A stretch of 64,000 bases of DNA from Trematomus loennbergii. Lineage: Eukaryota; Chordata; Actinopteri; Perciformes; Nototheniidae. A program made the position numbers and the translations under genes. The DNA lies in contig JAAOOA010000534.1 of NCBI GenBank assembly GCA_012861695.1, forward strand, positions 109,501 to 173,500, given 5' to 3'. This document shows, in pieces, positions 30,431 to 58,409 of the stretch. Position 1 is the first letter of the stretch. Every line of letters begins with the position of its first letter. The notes under the pieces are model-generated. The model was not told where the DNA came from. It saw only the letters and a program-made list of their open reading frames with translations, and did not search any database.

Positions 30431-31206
30431 GTCACACACACACACACACAGTGGGATATTCCTCCGTCACACACTCTCTCCACTGCTCCTATGAGGAACA
30501 GATGAGGATTGGAGGGATGAAGGGAGATCAGTGATGAGGGGATAAACCCTGGGATGGACAGACAGAAAGAGGGGTGGGGGTGGAGGTGGGGGGGAGTAAA
30601 AAGAGACAGAAAGGGAGAGGAGACTGTGGGGGAAACCAAACAAGGTGCAGAGCTACGTTATGGGTCAGAAGACATAAGCTGGGGGTGAATCCGAATCAAA
30701 AACTAAGAGATGGAAATCGTGGAGGGGAGGGAGGGGGGGGGGGGGGGGAAGATAAATAGAGGACCTGAGAACAGGGCTTTTTATGGTGCTAAAGGTAGAA
30801 GATTTACAGCATGACTGGCAGCACGGTTTCTGTTTTGTAAACCCGAGGTGAAGCTAAGTTTAGAAAGTTTACGGGCAGAGAGATTGGTGGAAGGTACACT
30901 GGTGACACAGAGGAACACAGCAGGGTCCAGGAGAGAGGTCTTTCTGGTTCATTCTCACCGTGTAGAGGTGGAAGAGTCTTAAAAGTAGTAAATTGTTAAA
31001 ATACTCTGTTACAAGTAATGTTAAGTCCTGCAATCAATTTGACTTAAGAAGAAGTACAAGTATCGGCATCAAAATACACTTAAGTATGAGATGTGGCCCA
31101 GTGCTAAAAGATCAAATACAATCACAAGAGTATTATTAAAAGTTACAACAGAATGTAAAATACAAATCAAATGAGATAAAATACCATAAATATACATCTC
31201 ACTAAT
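30431..31206. other. Region upstream of candidate GNB3 exon 1
   Basis: Has a short CA run (30434-30450), G-rich sequence at 30575-30600 and 30720-30750, and AAGTACAAGTAT-type repeat text at 31040-31090. No TATA box or coding exon was recognised. Confidence 0.4.
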
Positions 31207-31489
31207 TGTCACTATGCAGACAGTCCCTCCAGGCGTGGACACGTACTGCTAAAAAGTGCTTTTTTTTAATTATACTGTCCGTCCTTCTTGTTCAAAATAT
31301 AACTTTTTTTCTTCGTCATTTTGACCTCATGTAACTCCCTGTCTGGCCAAAGCACTCTCCAGTTCTGCTCTGGTGGTACAAGTACAAAACAAACCCTAAA
31401 ACGTAGAGGTTTTTCTTAATCATTCATTTTAGGTGAAGACTTGGTCAGGTTTAGGGTTAGGGTTAGACATGTGTTGGTTATGGTTAAGG

Positions 31490-31588
<99 letters not shown>

Positions 31589-31590
31589 AT
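31207..31590. repeat. Duplicated segment (shorter copy) with (TG)n
   Basis: Positions 31207-31413 repeat 33691-33885 (shared CAGACAGTCCCTCCAGGCGT). The text just after, TTAGGGTTAGACATGTGTTG, repeats that near 34270. The TG run spans about 31492-31587. The segment looks like the later copy with its middle removed. Confidence 0.8.
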
Positions 31591-32128
31591 CCTGAGCAGG
31601 TGTATGGCAGCCACTGCCTGTGTGTGAACGGTTGAATGATGACTTGTTTATGTAAAGCGCTTTGAGGGGTATCAAAGACTGGAAAAGCGTTATGTAAATG
31701 AAGTCAATTTACCATTTAATAATCGCCCCTTCCTGTTAGAGAGTGTGCTGTTTCACATTATACAACACAGTGAATCACCTGTTTGTTATGAAACAGACTG
31801 GGTTGAATAACAGGAGGCAGTGCTTTCAGGCTTTTATGCAGTCCTTTGAATCAGCTGCTGAAGTGGCGTGGAGTAAAAAACTGAAACCTTTTGATTGGTG
31901 AGTTTGACGTGCCCTTTATGGAAATACTCATTGTTCTCTCATTGTAGTTTTTGCTATTAGTAGAATGATTATTACCATACTACGGCTTAGTCTTCCTCCC
32001 TGTGCAATACACCCATACATATTTATTATACTATATTGCACTTCATTTTGTTATTATTTTATGTACGTGTGAATGCTGCCTGTCTTTGTTGTAAGTTGTC
32101 TTTTCTGAATGTTTTGATGGCACCTTAA

Positions 32129-32901
32129 AGGTCCCATGTCATGGCCATTTCTACTGATCATAATTCCATTGTTGAGGTCTACTAGAAGAGATTTAAATTG
32201 TGCAATTTTCCAAACTCACATTGGTTTCTCATACAGCATCTCTGTAAAGTATGTGTATTCACTCTCTGTCCTAAACGGCTTGTTGGAGCTCCTGCCCCCC
32301 CCTCCCTGTGAGCCCAGTGTGCTCTGATTGGTCGGGACGTTGCGAGGCTCGCTGCTGTTGCTGCTGCGAGGAGCGGACAGGTTTCCGGTCGGCGATACAG
32401 CGAGACACAGCGAAACTCATCCTGAGCACACACAAACACTCACAGCCGAAGTAAAAACAATAAGTGTGGCTTGATATTGAGTAAGAAAAAGGTTTATAAC
32501 GCTGTGAGAATGGGTCTGCGGAGAGCATTTCTCCGCGATCCCAACTCGTCTATTACCAGCGTTCAGGGAGCTCTATGCAAGTCAATGGGGACTCCCTGTT
32601 AGTTAGCCAAGGGATCCTGGTGTGTGAGGTGCTCCGCGGATTGGTCCATTTGGGCCAATCCGGTCATTTGTTGTTGATTTGGGTGTTCACACGTCACAGA
32701 ACCCAGGAAGCAAACAATGGAAAAAGAGAAATCTCCAACGAGGCGTTTTGGGGCAGCATAGACAGGTATTTTCTGTGTTAGAGTTTTACTCGCTACAGGG
32801 TGTACTTTGAGGGTTTGTGACTCTGCAGACCGTTTATGCATACAAACCTTCATAACACACAAGGGGACGGGTAATAACCAGAAAAGCATGACATGGGACC
32901 T
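32129..32901 (+). mobile_element. TTAA-flanked element (AGGTCCCATGTCATG family)
   Basis: Flanked by TTAA (32125-32128, 32902-32905). Begins AGGTCCCATGTCATGGCCAT and ends with the inverted CATGACATGGGACCT. At 773 bp it is longer than the related copy at 36710-37274. No transposase was recognised. Confidence 0.85.
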
Positions 32902-32905
32902 TTAA

Positions 32906-33690
32906 AGGGAGTTTATTCTTCTCGTTGAACTTGTATAATGACAACAAATGCTTCTGATCTAATCTAATCTAATATATTTATTAATATATATAATATTATA
33001 TAAGTATTTTAGACAGTTTTCATTGTATAAGCTGAGACAGAAATGCTGCTGATAAAAACACTGTTGTACTAAAACTGTGGTTGTGTTTTATTCATAAGAT
33101 TTAAAAGGTGTCGTTTTTTACAACCTGTGGACATTTATTCAGTCTAAATATCGTTCCCTTTTTAAATAAGTGCACTGCAGACAAAGTGCAGATCTACCTA
33201 GGCAAACAGAGACAATGCAAACAAGTACAGAGTCACATACATGTCCTATAAGTTCAGCAATTCTGTGTTTCAATGTAATTATTGAATGGTTGGATTTTTA
33301 TCAAATGCAATTTATCGCATTATACATCTGCCATTGTAACCCCTGCTTAAAAATATCAACATAAACCATTGAAAAACTTGTATTTGACCCCTAGTTTCCA
33401 TGTTGATCTTTGGCAGTGAGAGAGGGCTGAACTTTTTCGCAAGCTATGTTTACTTTCTCATGTTGATTGTGTCTAGTATGAGTTTGCTGAACAAACACGG
33501 TGAAACAAGATGTGAGTATGTCAACAATGTTAATACAGCCAGCACTAAAAGGTTAATAAATTAAGGTGTATTATCTTGCCTTTGCTGACATTGGAGTTCT
33601 TTGGTACTCTGGAGCTACTTCTGCCTCCTGTTTTCATGACTAAATGCTGTCCAGAAAAGCATTTGAAAGGGTATGAATTCCCACACTTGT
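32906..33690. other. Intergenic sequence upstream of GNB3
   Basis: AT-rich, including TATA-type simple sequence at 32965-33000. No repeat family or exon was recognised. Confidence 0.4.
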
Positions 33691-34408
<718 letters not shown>

Positions 34409-34489
34409 CCTCCCTGTAAAAAAGGTGCAAAATTAAAAAATATCATTCAAAGATCTAGTGGATGACACAGGCTTGTTTGTGTGTGTGTG

Positions 34490-36054
34490 TGTATTCTACT
34501 TGTGTTTGATTTTGTGAATAAATGAAGCTTTCTAGTTTAAAAGTGTTGACCTTTGCCCTGTCAGAGAGGCTGTTTTAGCTGAGCTGACCCTGGATTTGGA
34601 GAAATGGACTAAACTGGAGCATAAAACATGAAAAGGGGCCATTGCACTTAAAATGACACGGATAAAGACAAAGAGGGCAAGAGTTGTTTTGGTTTTATAT
34701 TGGATTACAGTTCATATGAAGTCTGCAAAACCCATCAGGGCCACACAACCTTGCTTTGAATAAATGGGGTGTAAGTGGGTGGAGGGAGGGGTGACGGGAT
34801 TAAATGCCATATCGGTCACAACTATTGTGACATGAATTCTGAATCATGTTTTTAAACCTCCTGTCGAACTCATAGTATTTATACAGCATCATAAATGAAG
34901 GCCAGAAATCACTATCAGATACCTAATGAGTCATTTGCGCCGAAAATAGCAGCAATTGAGTGAAAGTGCAACATGCGGGTTGACGCTCGCAGCACTTATC
35001 ATAATAACAGCACGCCGTGATTCCAGTTTTATAACAACGCCTTACATAATTTCTGCTAATCACATAAAGTAAGGAAATATGACGTCACGCAGCACTACAT
35101 TTCATGCTTTCTCTTCATACATAAAGTGTGTTATTGGAACAGTAGACGTCCAGGGCGCTTAGGATATCTAGGATGCATTACTGTATATAGGCATAACACC
35201 TATTTAGGAGGAGATTAATGCAGACTTTTAGGGTGCTTCGGCCTGTGGGTGGAGGGAAGAGGTTAAAACCGAGGGTCCATTAAACAGGCCTGCGACCCAA
35301 TTCTGCAGCGACGGGGGGGATTATAACACAGGGGGGAGTGAGAGTGTTAATACTGGGCTGTAAACAGTACTTGGTTCCTAATGCACGGGACAGAGGAGGG
35401 GGCTGCACTGGTTGTAATGGGAAGGATAAGATGGAGTCGAGTGTCACCACGCCGAATGATTAAATGATCTCTCGTTGGATTACTATTCCATATTCTAAAT
35501 GGGGGATTTTTTAAGCTTCATAAACAAATGCACTCATTTATGAGGGATTAACGGTAATCTCTCTATTTCTATCCTTTTCCCCTCCTGTGCACTCTCTCTC
35601 TCTCTCTCGCTCTGTTCCAGTTTCTCCCTCCCTGCCTCAAAGTGTAGTTTCTGACACAAATGTGCTTTTACAGTTTCCTTCTGATGGGCTGCCGTCTAAT
35701 CGCTCATTTTATCACATGCTCGCACTACTAACAGGCCGAAGCGTCGAGGAAAGTATTACGATGTTTTTTTAATCAGGGCGTGAGGTGATCACTTAATAGA
35801 TTACACAGCCTTTCATCTAACTTTTCTGTCCTCTCTTTGAGCCCCTCACTCGTGTGTCATATAGAGTATGAAGCTCATGTGAGATCAGTATAGACTCATA
35901 TTGATTTATTTTGAATTCTTTTGATATTAAAAAGGAATTGATATCAGCTGCCTTTTTTGTTGTATTTTCTTTTCTTGTATAAGATTGTTTAAGCACTGTG
36001 AAAAGCACTATATAAATATAATGTATTATTATTGTTATTATGAAGTGGCTTTGA
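34490..36054. other. Repeat-poor intergenic block with five GGATTA motifs
   Basis: The longest stretch here that matches no other repeat in the window, about 4-5 kb upstream of the candidate GNB3 first exon. GGATTA, the OTX/CRX core, occurs at 34702, 34797, 35318, 35477 and 35545, all in the same orientation. No exon was recognised. A regulatory role is only a suggestion. Confidence 0.4.
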
Positions 36055-36062
36055 GTAGATAC

Positions 36063-37354
36063 TAGGGCTGCACGATATTGGAAAAAACTGACATTGCGAT
36101 ATTTTTTTCTCCTGCGATATGAAAAATACAGGAATTGAAGAAAAGACCGTTTTTTTTGTCCGCAAACCATCTTTCTTGAACTTTAAAGGTGGGGTAGGTA
36201 ATTTTGAAGAAACCAGCTTGAGTGCACTAGAATTTGAAAATACACAGCCGGAACAAATCTGCCACTTCCTTACAGAGCCCCTCCTCCAACACACACGAAC
36301 GCGCATGACCAATGAGGGCACGAGATAAGTTTGTGCACAGATGGGAGGCTGACAGGCAGGTAGGCCATCCAGTTATTTTAGTCGGGCCGGCTCAGATGAT
36401 TGGTCGTGCTTTTTATAGCGCTACGGCTTCCACAGATGAAATTTTTTTATGGATTTTTTGTCAATGTCGATGAAGGATTTTAGTCACGGACTTCTGGATC
36501 TTAAGTTATCAGAGCAACAAGCTGAGCTAGCTCGGTTATCCTGCTGTGATCTGATCAAGAATGATTGTGATTGGTGGTTTGCTGTGCATGCAGAGCCTGC
36601 ATGTCACTCACTCACGTACCCCTGACATGAGAGCCGCGCAAGTTTTCCTTTTGTAGCAAGCAGCTAAATAATTGTAACATGACGTGTTTGAGTTCATTTG
36701 CCTACTTAAAGGTCCCATGTCATGGCCATTTCTAATGATCATAATTCCATTGTTGAGGTCTACTAGAATAGATTTATATTGTGCAATTTTCCAAACTCAC
36801 ATTGGTTTCTCATACAGCATCTCTGTATAGTATGTGTATTCACTCTCTGTCCTAAACGGCTTGTTGGAGCTCCTGCCCCCCCTCCCTGTGAGCCCAGTGT
36901 GCTCTGATTGGTCGGGACGTTGCGAGGCTCGTTGCTGCTCGCCGTTGCTGCGAGGAGCGGACAGGTTTCCGGGTCGGCGATACAGCGAGAACAAGCTAAA
37001 CTCATCCTGAGCACACACAAACACTCACAGCCGAAGTAACAACAATAAGTGTGGCTTGATATTGAGTAAGAAAAAGGTTTATAACGCTGTGAGAATGGGT
37101 CTGCGGAGAGCATTTCTCCGCCATCCCAACTCGTCTATTACCAACCAGGGAGCTCTATGCAAGTCAATGGGGACTCCCTGTTAGTTAGCCACTCTGCAGA
37201 CCGTTTACATGCATACAAACCTTCATAACACACAAGGGGACGGGTAATAACCGGAAAAGCATGACATGGGCCCTTTAATATCGCACGTCCTAAAAAAAAA
37301 AAGTCCTGCGATGTGAATAACGCGATTATCGTCACGACACATCGTGCAGCCCTA
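36063..37354. mobile_element. hAT-like element with 8-bp TSD, hosting two nested elements
   Basis: Ends are TAGGGCTGCACGAT and ATCGTGCAGCCCTA, flanked by GTAGATAC on both sides (36055-36062, 37355-37362). Inside lie a truncated AGGTGGGGTAGGTA MITE from 36187 (after TTAA) and a full TTAA-flanked element at 36710-37274. Confidence 0.9.
36710..37274 (+). mobile_element. TTAA-flanked element nested in the hAT copy
   Basis: TTAA at 36706-36709 and 37275-37278. It is the same family as 32129-32901 but about 200 bp shorter, lacking an internal segment after GGGGACTCCCTGTTAGTTAG. Confidence 0.85.
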
Positions 37355-37362
37355 GTAGATAC

Positions 37363-38732
37363 TGAATATTTTTATATATATATTGCCATTTTTTGAAGTG
37401 CTCATGATGTTTTCACAATTGTTAGGTCTATGAATTGTTTAAGCGGTTAATGAAGAACTTTGAAGTATTTCACTGAGCCACAAGTCGGCCATTGCACTAA
37501 TAATGTTTATATATTTCATATTCTTGTATTTTAACACATTTCTTTGTATCTCAGAAACAGGGAGTTGCTGCTATCTGCTGTTAAATACTGTTGTCTGTGC
37601 ATTAAAACTCTTCTAACACAGTTTAGGCTTTATAATAACCCATTTATATTAATTCAGTTAGTTATATGTTAGTAATAAGTTGTATGTTACTCATGGTACA
37701 TCAGTATAGTCATATTTCTTCCATTGAATTCTCTTCAAATGTGATATCAGCTGCTGAAGTAGGGCGATTAATTGTTTTACCCGTAAATTGAGGCCTATAA
37801 TTTATGTATCAAAGTATTTTACTGGCAGCAATTACACTAATATTGTTCATTTATATTATACTTTCACACATTTTTGTTGTATATCAGACACAAGGACATC
37901 TGCTGAATACCGTTGTTACGTCCACTAAAACTGCATTTTTTATTCGATCAAACCAAGTTAAGGGTTTTGATTACCCATTCATAATGAGTTGATATTTATT
38001 AAGTTAGTTGTATGTTAGTAATATGGAGTTTAGTACTTATGCGACATCAGTATAGAGTCATATTTACTTTTCTTTTATTCTCGTCATTTTTAAAAGGGAG
38101 TGATCTTGGTGAGTAAAGCTGCTAAAACCAAAGTACATTAGAGGGAGGAGAGCGTTGCGTTTTCTTCACAAACCTTCAACACAGACAGTATAAATACAGC
38201 AGACAAGCAGCTTCACATAAAAGGGCAGCAGGATAAATCAAATGACTCTTTAAAATCACGTGATGAAAGAAAGAAATCCATAACATTCATCTGTTTGCAA
38301 CTTACAAATTATTTATCTAATATATCATATTCCAATTACTTGCATATAGACTCTCCTTGCACTTTGTATTCTATAGAGAGGCGAAGTCCCTCCCTTCCCT
38401 TACCTGAACTTTTGACAGAACATCCATAACATTCATCTGTTTGCAACTCATATATCAATATTCCAATTACTGTATATAGACTATTCTGCACTGTTTCTAT
38501 TATATTCTATTTTATTGTATTTACTTGCACTAGTATCTGTTTTATTGTGTTGCACTGTTGGAGGAGCCTGTGACCTAAGATTGTCATTGTCATAACTACA
38601 CTGTAGCTATGTACACATGACAATAAAAGTCTTGAAACTTGAAGTGATGGATGGTGTGATGGGCTGGTCTATTGAAGTGGATGCTGAAATGAAAGTGTGT
38701 TTCAGTGTCTGAGGGTCAGTCTGTTTTGCCTC
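37363..38732. other. Region 3' of P3H3, with retroposon tail
   Basis: Holds the P3H3 3' UTR (minus strand, below 38733) and AT-rich sequence. A LINE-type tail at about 38275-38640 ends ACAATAAAAGTCTTGAAAC. No further exon was found. Confidence 0.45.
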
Positions 38733-53212
<14,480 letters not shown>

Positions 53213-53991
53213 GGTTTCAAGAAACCCCGAGAAGGAGAAGAGGAGGGACTATGGAAATACTGGGGAGAAAGTTTCCTCCTGTTTGTGGAAAAGTATACGC
53301 TTTCAGTATAATTTCACATGATGTATCTACTACTATACAAAGTTAACGTCTCCTGCTGTTCAATTATTGTGTTTAATTCAAACTAAATGTAACGTTTTTA
53401 CTTGTTTTGAGGTCATTGTAACGCCCAACGATGTCTTTAAGGGGTTTCCGTTAACTTTCAGGCACGTTAATTTGCAGTTAGTCTTTGTGGCCGCGAGAGG
53501 AAGCAGTTGGTTGACATCAACGGACTTTACCGTAAATACACAATATGAGTCACACAAAGTTTATTTATATTGTACATCTCATGCGACAGGCCTGTTCAAT
53601 ACACGCTATGGCGTACAATTGATGCGCTTCAAGATGAAAAAAGACAACCATAATATATACTACTATTCAATTAATGAACTGATTCTTCATACACAGACGT
53701 AGGCTTACATGTAAGCAGCGACTCTGCTTTTCTAGATGCGATGCGAGTACTGCATTAGAAAATCACGACGTTGCCGATATGCGAAGCATTACGGTAATGG
53801 TGTGCGGGCAACTGAGTTCTTTCGGCCTTCCCTCAACACAAGGCAGCATCTCATGATTCATTCAGCCAAACACAGACACCACAAGACGGGCTAGACAACA
53901 TACACTATCCGAGCCGGGAAATCAAGAGGCTGGGGGTCCAAACTCAAAGGAACAAGTTTCCCACTAGAAAGGCGGAACTAGCTATCTTGTC
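53213..53991. promoter_or_regulatory. Divergent P3H3/USP5 promoter region
   Basis: A 779-bp gap separates the P3H3 ATG (minus, 53212) and the USP5 ATG (plus, 53992), which face away from each other. No TATA box was seen near either start and it matches no repeat in the window. A shared bidirectional promoter is the simplest reading but is inferred from spacing only. The 336-bp open frame inside has no family similarity. Confidence 0.55.
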
Positions 53992-56900
53992 ATGGCGGAT
54001 GTTGGGGAGGTTTTGATGTCGGTTTTGTCCACAATTCGGGTTCCGAAGCCCGGGGACCGTGTCCACAAAGACGAATGCGCCTTGTCATTTTCCTCTCCGG
54101 TGAGCCATTTTCCCCTTTTACAAATCAAAATGTCAACTAATAAACCGTGTTGTTATATTTATCATTCCCCTTGACTCCCTGTTGTGTTTATCTAATGCAA
54201 CTGTGTGTCAGGGCTGTCCTACTATAACGCGCTGGCTTCCTATATGTTCCTGTTTAGACCAACTAGCATGCTAGCGTCAAGCTAAGCTAATACTGCACTG
54301 TAATGGAAACTTAGCTGCTATAGCTAGTTAGCTAGCTATGTCAGTGCAACTGCTGTCAAACTAGCTATCAAGCTAACTGAGTCGCTTTATGGTCACAACT
54401 TTAGCAGGGTAGTAAATATCTTTTTAGCTTTTCATAGCATATAGTATTTCCACCTTTTAGGTTACAGTTGTTTGTGGAATTTGATATCATTAAACCCGTG
54501 TTGGGCTCAATTGCAAAAATGTGCAGGTTCAATTCACACACCTTTTATTTATTAATACAATAACCAGTATTTATTCCACTTTAATATTACATTCTGTCCT
54601 TGTTTATCCTTTTCTATTTACATGTAGGCTTCTGCATTTACTGGGCCACATGCAACATTCTCTGCAACATTTAGCTCATTGTATTTTATTTGACGTGTAT
54701 AGGCTAGTTGTTTTTTTTCTACATTACTTGAACATTCTTCTTGAAACACAATCCTTCCAAATGTTATTTTTACTCTGTTTCTTCTTGCACTATTTAATAG
54801 TCTTTTTTTTAAATAAAAAATATATAAATACATATTTATGTTGCATTGTTGGAGGAGTTGTCATTGCCTTAACTACACTGAAGCTCCTGTGCATATGACA
54901 ATTAAGCCTTTGAATCTTGAATCTCAATGTATAGCTATTTTTCTATCAATTTGTAAGTGATGTGAGATGGGTAAGACATCCACATTCCTTCATCTTCAAC
55001 TTCCCATTGTTGTGTCACAATGTAAAGACATCACGACAGGTTGTGACATTTAACATTGTTTTCTTTTGCAGGAAAGCGAAGGAGGCCTGTATGTGTGCAT
55101 GAACAGTTTCCTTGGCTTTGGGAGGCAGTATGTGGAACGGCACCATGCCCGGACTGGCCAGAGGGCTTACTTCCACATCACCCGGACTCGCAAAGCTAAG
55201 GTGGATTTATTTTCCTGACCAATCAATAGACCAGTCAATTAAATGTAAAACTTTTGACACCATCCACACCATCTCTTAACACGTCAAGTGAACTTAACTT
55301 ACAACCATTGATACATTTTGTCATTCCCACAAAAGGAAGATGACAGTAACTCTGGATCTGGACACCCGCCCAAGAAAAAGCCCACCAGACTGGCTATAGG
55401 TTAGTGTATGAGAGCATTTTTACATAAACACAGATACATTAAATGTCTTCTTTTGAGACTGAGCTGTGTAACCATCATATTGTTTTGTCTTTCCAGGGAT
55501 TGAAGGAGGGTTTGATGTGGAGCAGGAGCTGTATGAGGAGGACTATAAGGTGGTCATTTTACCTGACAGACAGGAAGTGACATCAGACGACCTTGCAACC
55601 ATGCCTGACGTTGTGAGAGAGCGGGTGAGATATCTTTTGTCTTTTTCTGGCAAGATAAATATTTATCATTCAGTTAGGGGGAAAAATCGCCACTTTTGTA
55701 TATATCCAATTCCAATTGGTGTTGATAGTAAATGTAATTGATTGAAGCAGAGAAAAGAGTCATGCTATATTGACATAGAAAGCTGAGTTTGCAGCTGCAA
55801 GATGTGTTGTTAAATCTGCATCCAGCGCAGTCATGCTGTGTGACAGAGGCGTAGTTTGATGCAAGGAAGAACTACATCTGTTCCTGCTTGACTTGTACTC
55901 TCCAGTAGGAGGCTATGTAGCCAGGAGGTGTGTAATTTCTAGAAACACTACTCTTCCTACCTGCCTTAACCATCCTGGTACTTCAAACCATCAGTGATCA
56001 AGTAGTTTGGAAGTTTTATTACGAGCTATTAGTCAGGTCTAATGTCTTTCTTTTGACTACCATCCCTCAAGGTGTCCCTGTCAATGGCGGGGATCATGTC
56101 AGCCGACTCAGTGTCTCATGCCTTACAAGTTCAGCAGTGGGATGGAGAGTTGAGACAGGAGTCAAGGCACGCCCCCGAACTGAAACAGCTTGACAACGGA
56201 GTCAAGATCCCACCCAGGTGAGGCGTTAGAGCTGTTTTTCAAAACACCTACCATACAGTTCCTCATAACTGGGGGACTTTATACAAATGTTTCTCTTATG
56301 TAAATTGATGGAAGAATGTGCAAAAAATGGCAATGATGCTATTGCATTTAGCATCCGTTATTGCATTAGTCCATTACTGCGTTATAATATTTAGAATAGA
56401 GATAGCTGTTCGGTTTTATAAGCCGAAGCCTGCAAGATTTTTAAAGCAGTGCAAGACATTTTTTTTTTACCTGTGTCTTGAACATCCTAGTGGCTGGCGG
56501 TGTGAGGTGTGTGACCTCCAGGAGAACATTTGGATGAACCTGACGGACGGCAAAATGATGTGCGGCCGAAGGTATTTTGATGGCTCCGGGGGCAACAACC
56601 ACGCCCTCCTCCACTTCCAGCAGACTGGATTCCCTATTGCTGTCAAACTTGGCACCATCACTCCCGATGGAGGAGGTACGCAGATAGCTCAATTCATTAT
56701 TTTTTGTGGTAAAATCTGAGACATTTCAAGTAAAATTCAACAGCTTTCTTTTATTTACTATGTTGAAGATGTTAACATACATGCAATCAAACTTTTGTTT
56801 TGATGACAGCAGGCTGCCAAAAAATGCTTAATCCAGAAACCCAAATTAGCTTAATTGCAAAAGTTCCTTTTTAAAATAACAAACAACATGAATACTTGTT

Positions 56901-58270
56901 GTCCTGCCTGCACAATCAAAAATATTCACCATGGAAAAGGGCACTTTTTACATCAGTAAGCATGCTAATTAGCTGCTCAGCTAAAACCTGCCCATTTACA
57001 TGCTGGTGTGGGCCTGACTCTTCATTACTATAGCAAACTGCACACTGTCTGATCATGTCTTATAAACCACAGTTCAATTGGGTTTACTTTGTCTCTCATT
57101 CCCTGCTGGCCATTAAATCAATATATTAAAACTCAGACACCGACATGCTCCTCCAGCTGACTAAGATAGTACGGCTTCTGATACGGTTTTCTCACATTTC
57201 ATCAAAAAACTCAAAAATATATTCTAAATATTTCTAATAGCTATAAAGGGATAATAAAATGGGACATTGGTTTAATAGCAAGGGCATCATATTACAGATA
57301 TTTAGTGTTTAAATTGAACAGACTATCTACAATGTGTGCACTTGTCTCAAGCTTTGGCCTTCATTGCCCTCATTGTCTCTTCTGTTTTTGTATGTCCAGA
57401 TGTGTACTCCTACGATGAGGATGACATGGTTCTGGATTCCAAGCTCCCGGAGCACCTGGCTCACTTTGGCATCAACATGATGACCATGGAGAAGGTATGT
57501 TCTGGGTTTCTGAAGTTCCTAGTGGGAGCAGACTTGTTTCTTTTCTGTTTTTGTCTCTCTCTCATTGATACTGGTTTGCTTTATTCAACACAACAAGTTG
57601 CTGCAAGTTCTTGTAAAAACAAGTATCGCTGAAACACTCTGTTTAACAATTGAAATTCAGATATATCTGATATTTGTTCTTCTCTGTTGGCGGACATCCA
57701 GACAGTTGTGGCTGGCTCTATAGAGGAGACATTGATTACCCAGTATTACTAAGGGGTTTAACATTCAGCTGCAGTGTTAGAGAGCCAATCAAACTCTAAT
57801 GCCACACAAACGTGTTCTACAGAAAAATCAATCATTGAATAGTTTGCCCACTTATTTAATTGATTGATTATTTCCCCGTGTAAATGTTTGAATGCCAGCA
57901 CACTGTTGACTGACACAATCTATACGTTTACATGACATCAAGCAAAGAGAGATCGTTACAAAGATCATTATAGCTGTATTACTGATGGACTACAACAAGT
58001 GTTCTCTAACTTTTAATTAGGGCTGTCAGTCGATTCAAATATTTAATCGCGATTAATCGCATGATGTCCATAGTTAATCGCAAATTAATCGCACATTTTT
58101 TATCTGTTCTAAATGTACCTTAGAGGAATATTTTTCAAGTTTTTAATACTCGTATCAACATATGAGTGGACAAATATGCTTTATGCAAATGTTTGTTTAT
58201 TATCATTTGAACAATGACAAATATTCTCCTGAATATTCTCAACACAACAACCTGGAACCTCTCTCTCTCT

Positions 58271-58327
<57 letters not shown>

Positions 58328-58366
58328 TCTCTCTTCTCTCTCTCTCCTTCCTCTCTCTCTCTCTCC

Positions 58367-58409
<43 letters not shown>

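Noticed and set aside
31448..31470. TTAGGGTTAGGGTTAG-like telomeric repeat
   Set aside because: Only two to three units within a dispersed repeat that recurs near 34270; not telomeric.
53367..53702. 111-codon open frame between P3H3 and USP5
   Set aside because: No family similarity, no splice or codon-use support; it lies in the divergent promoter gap.
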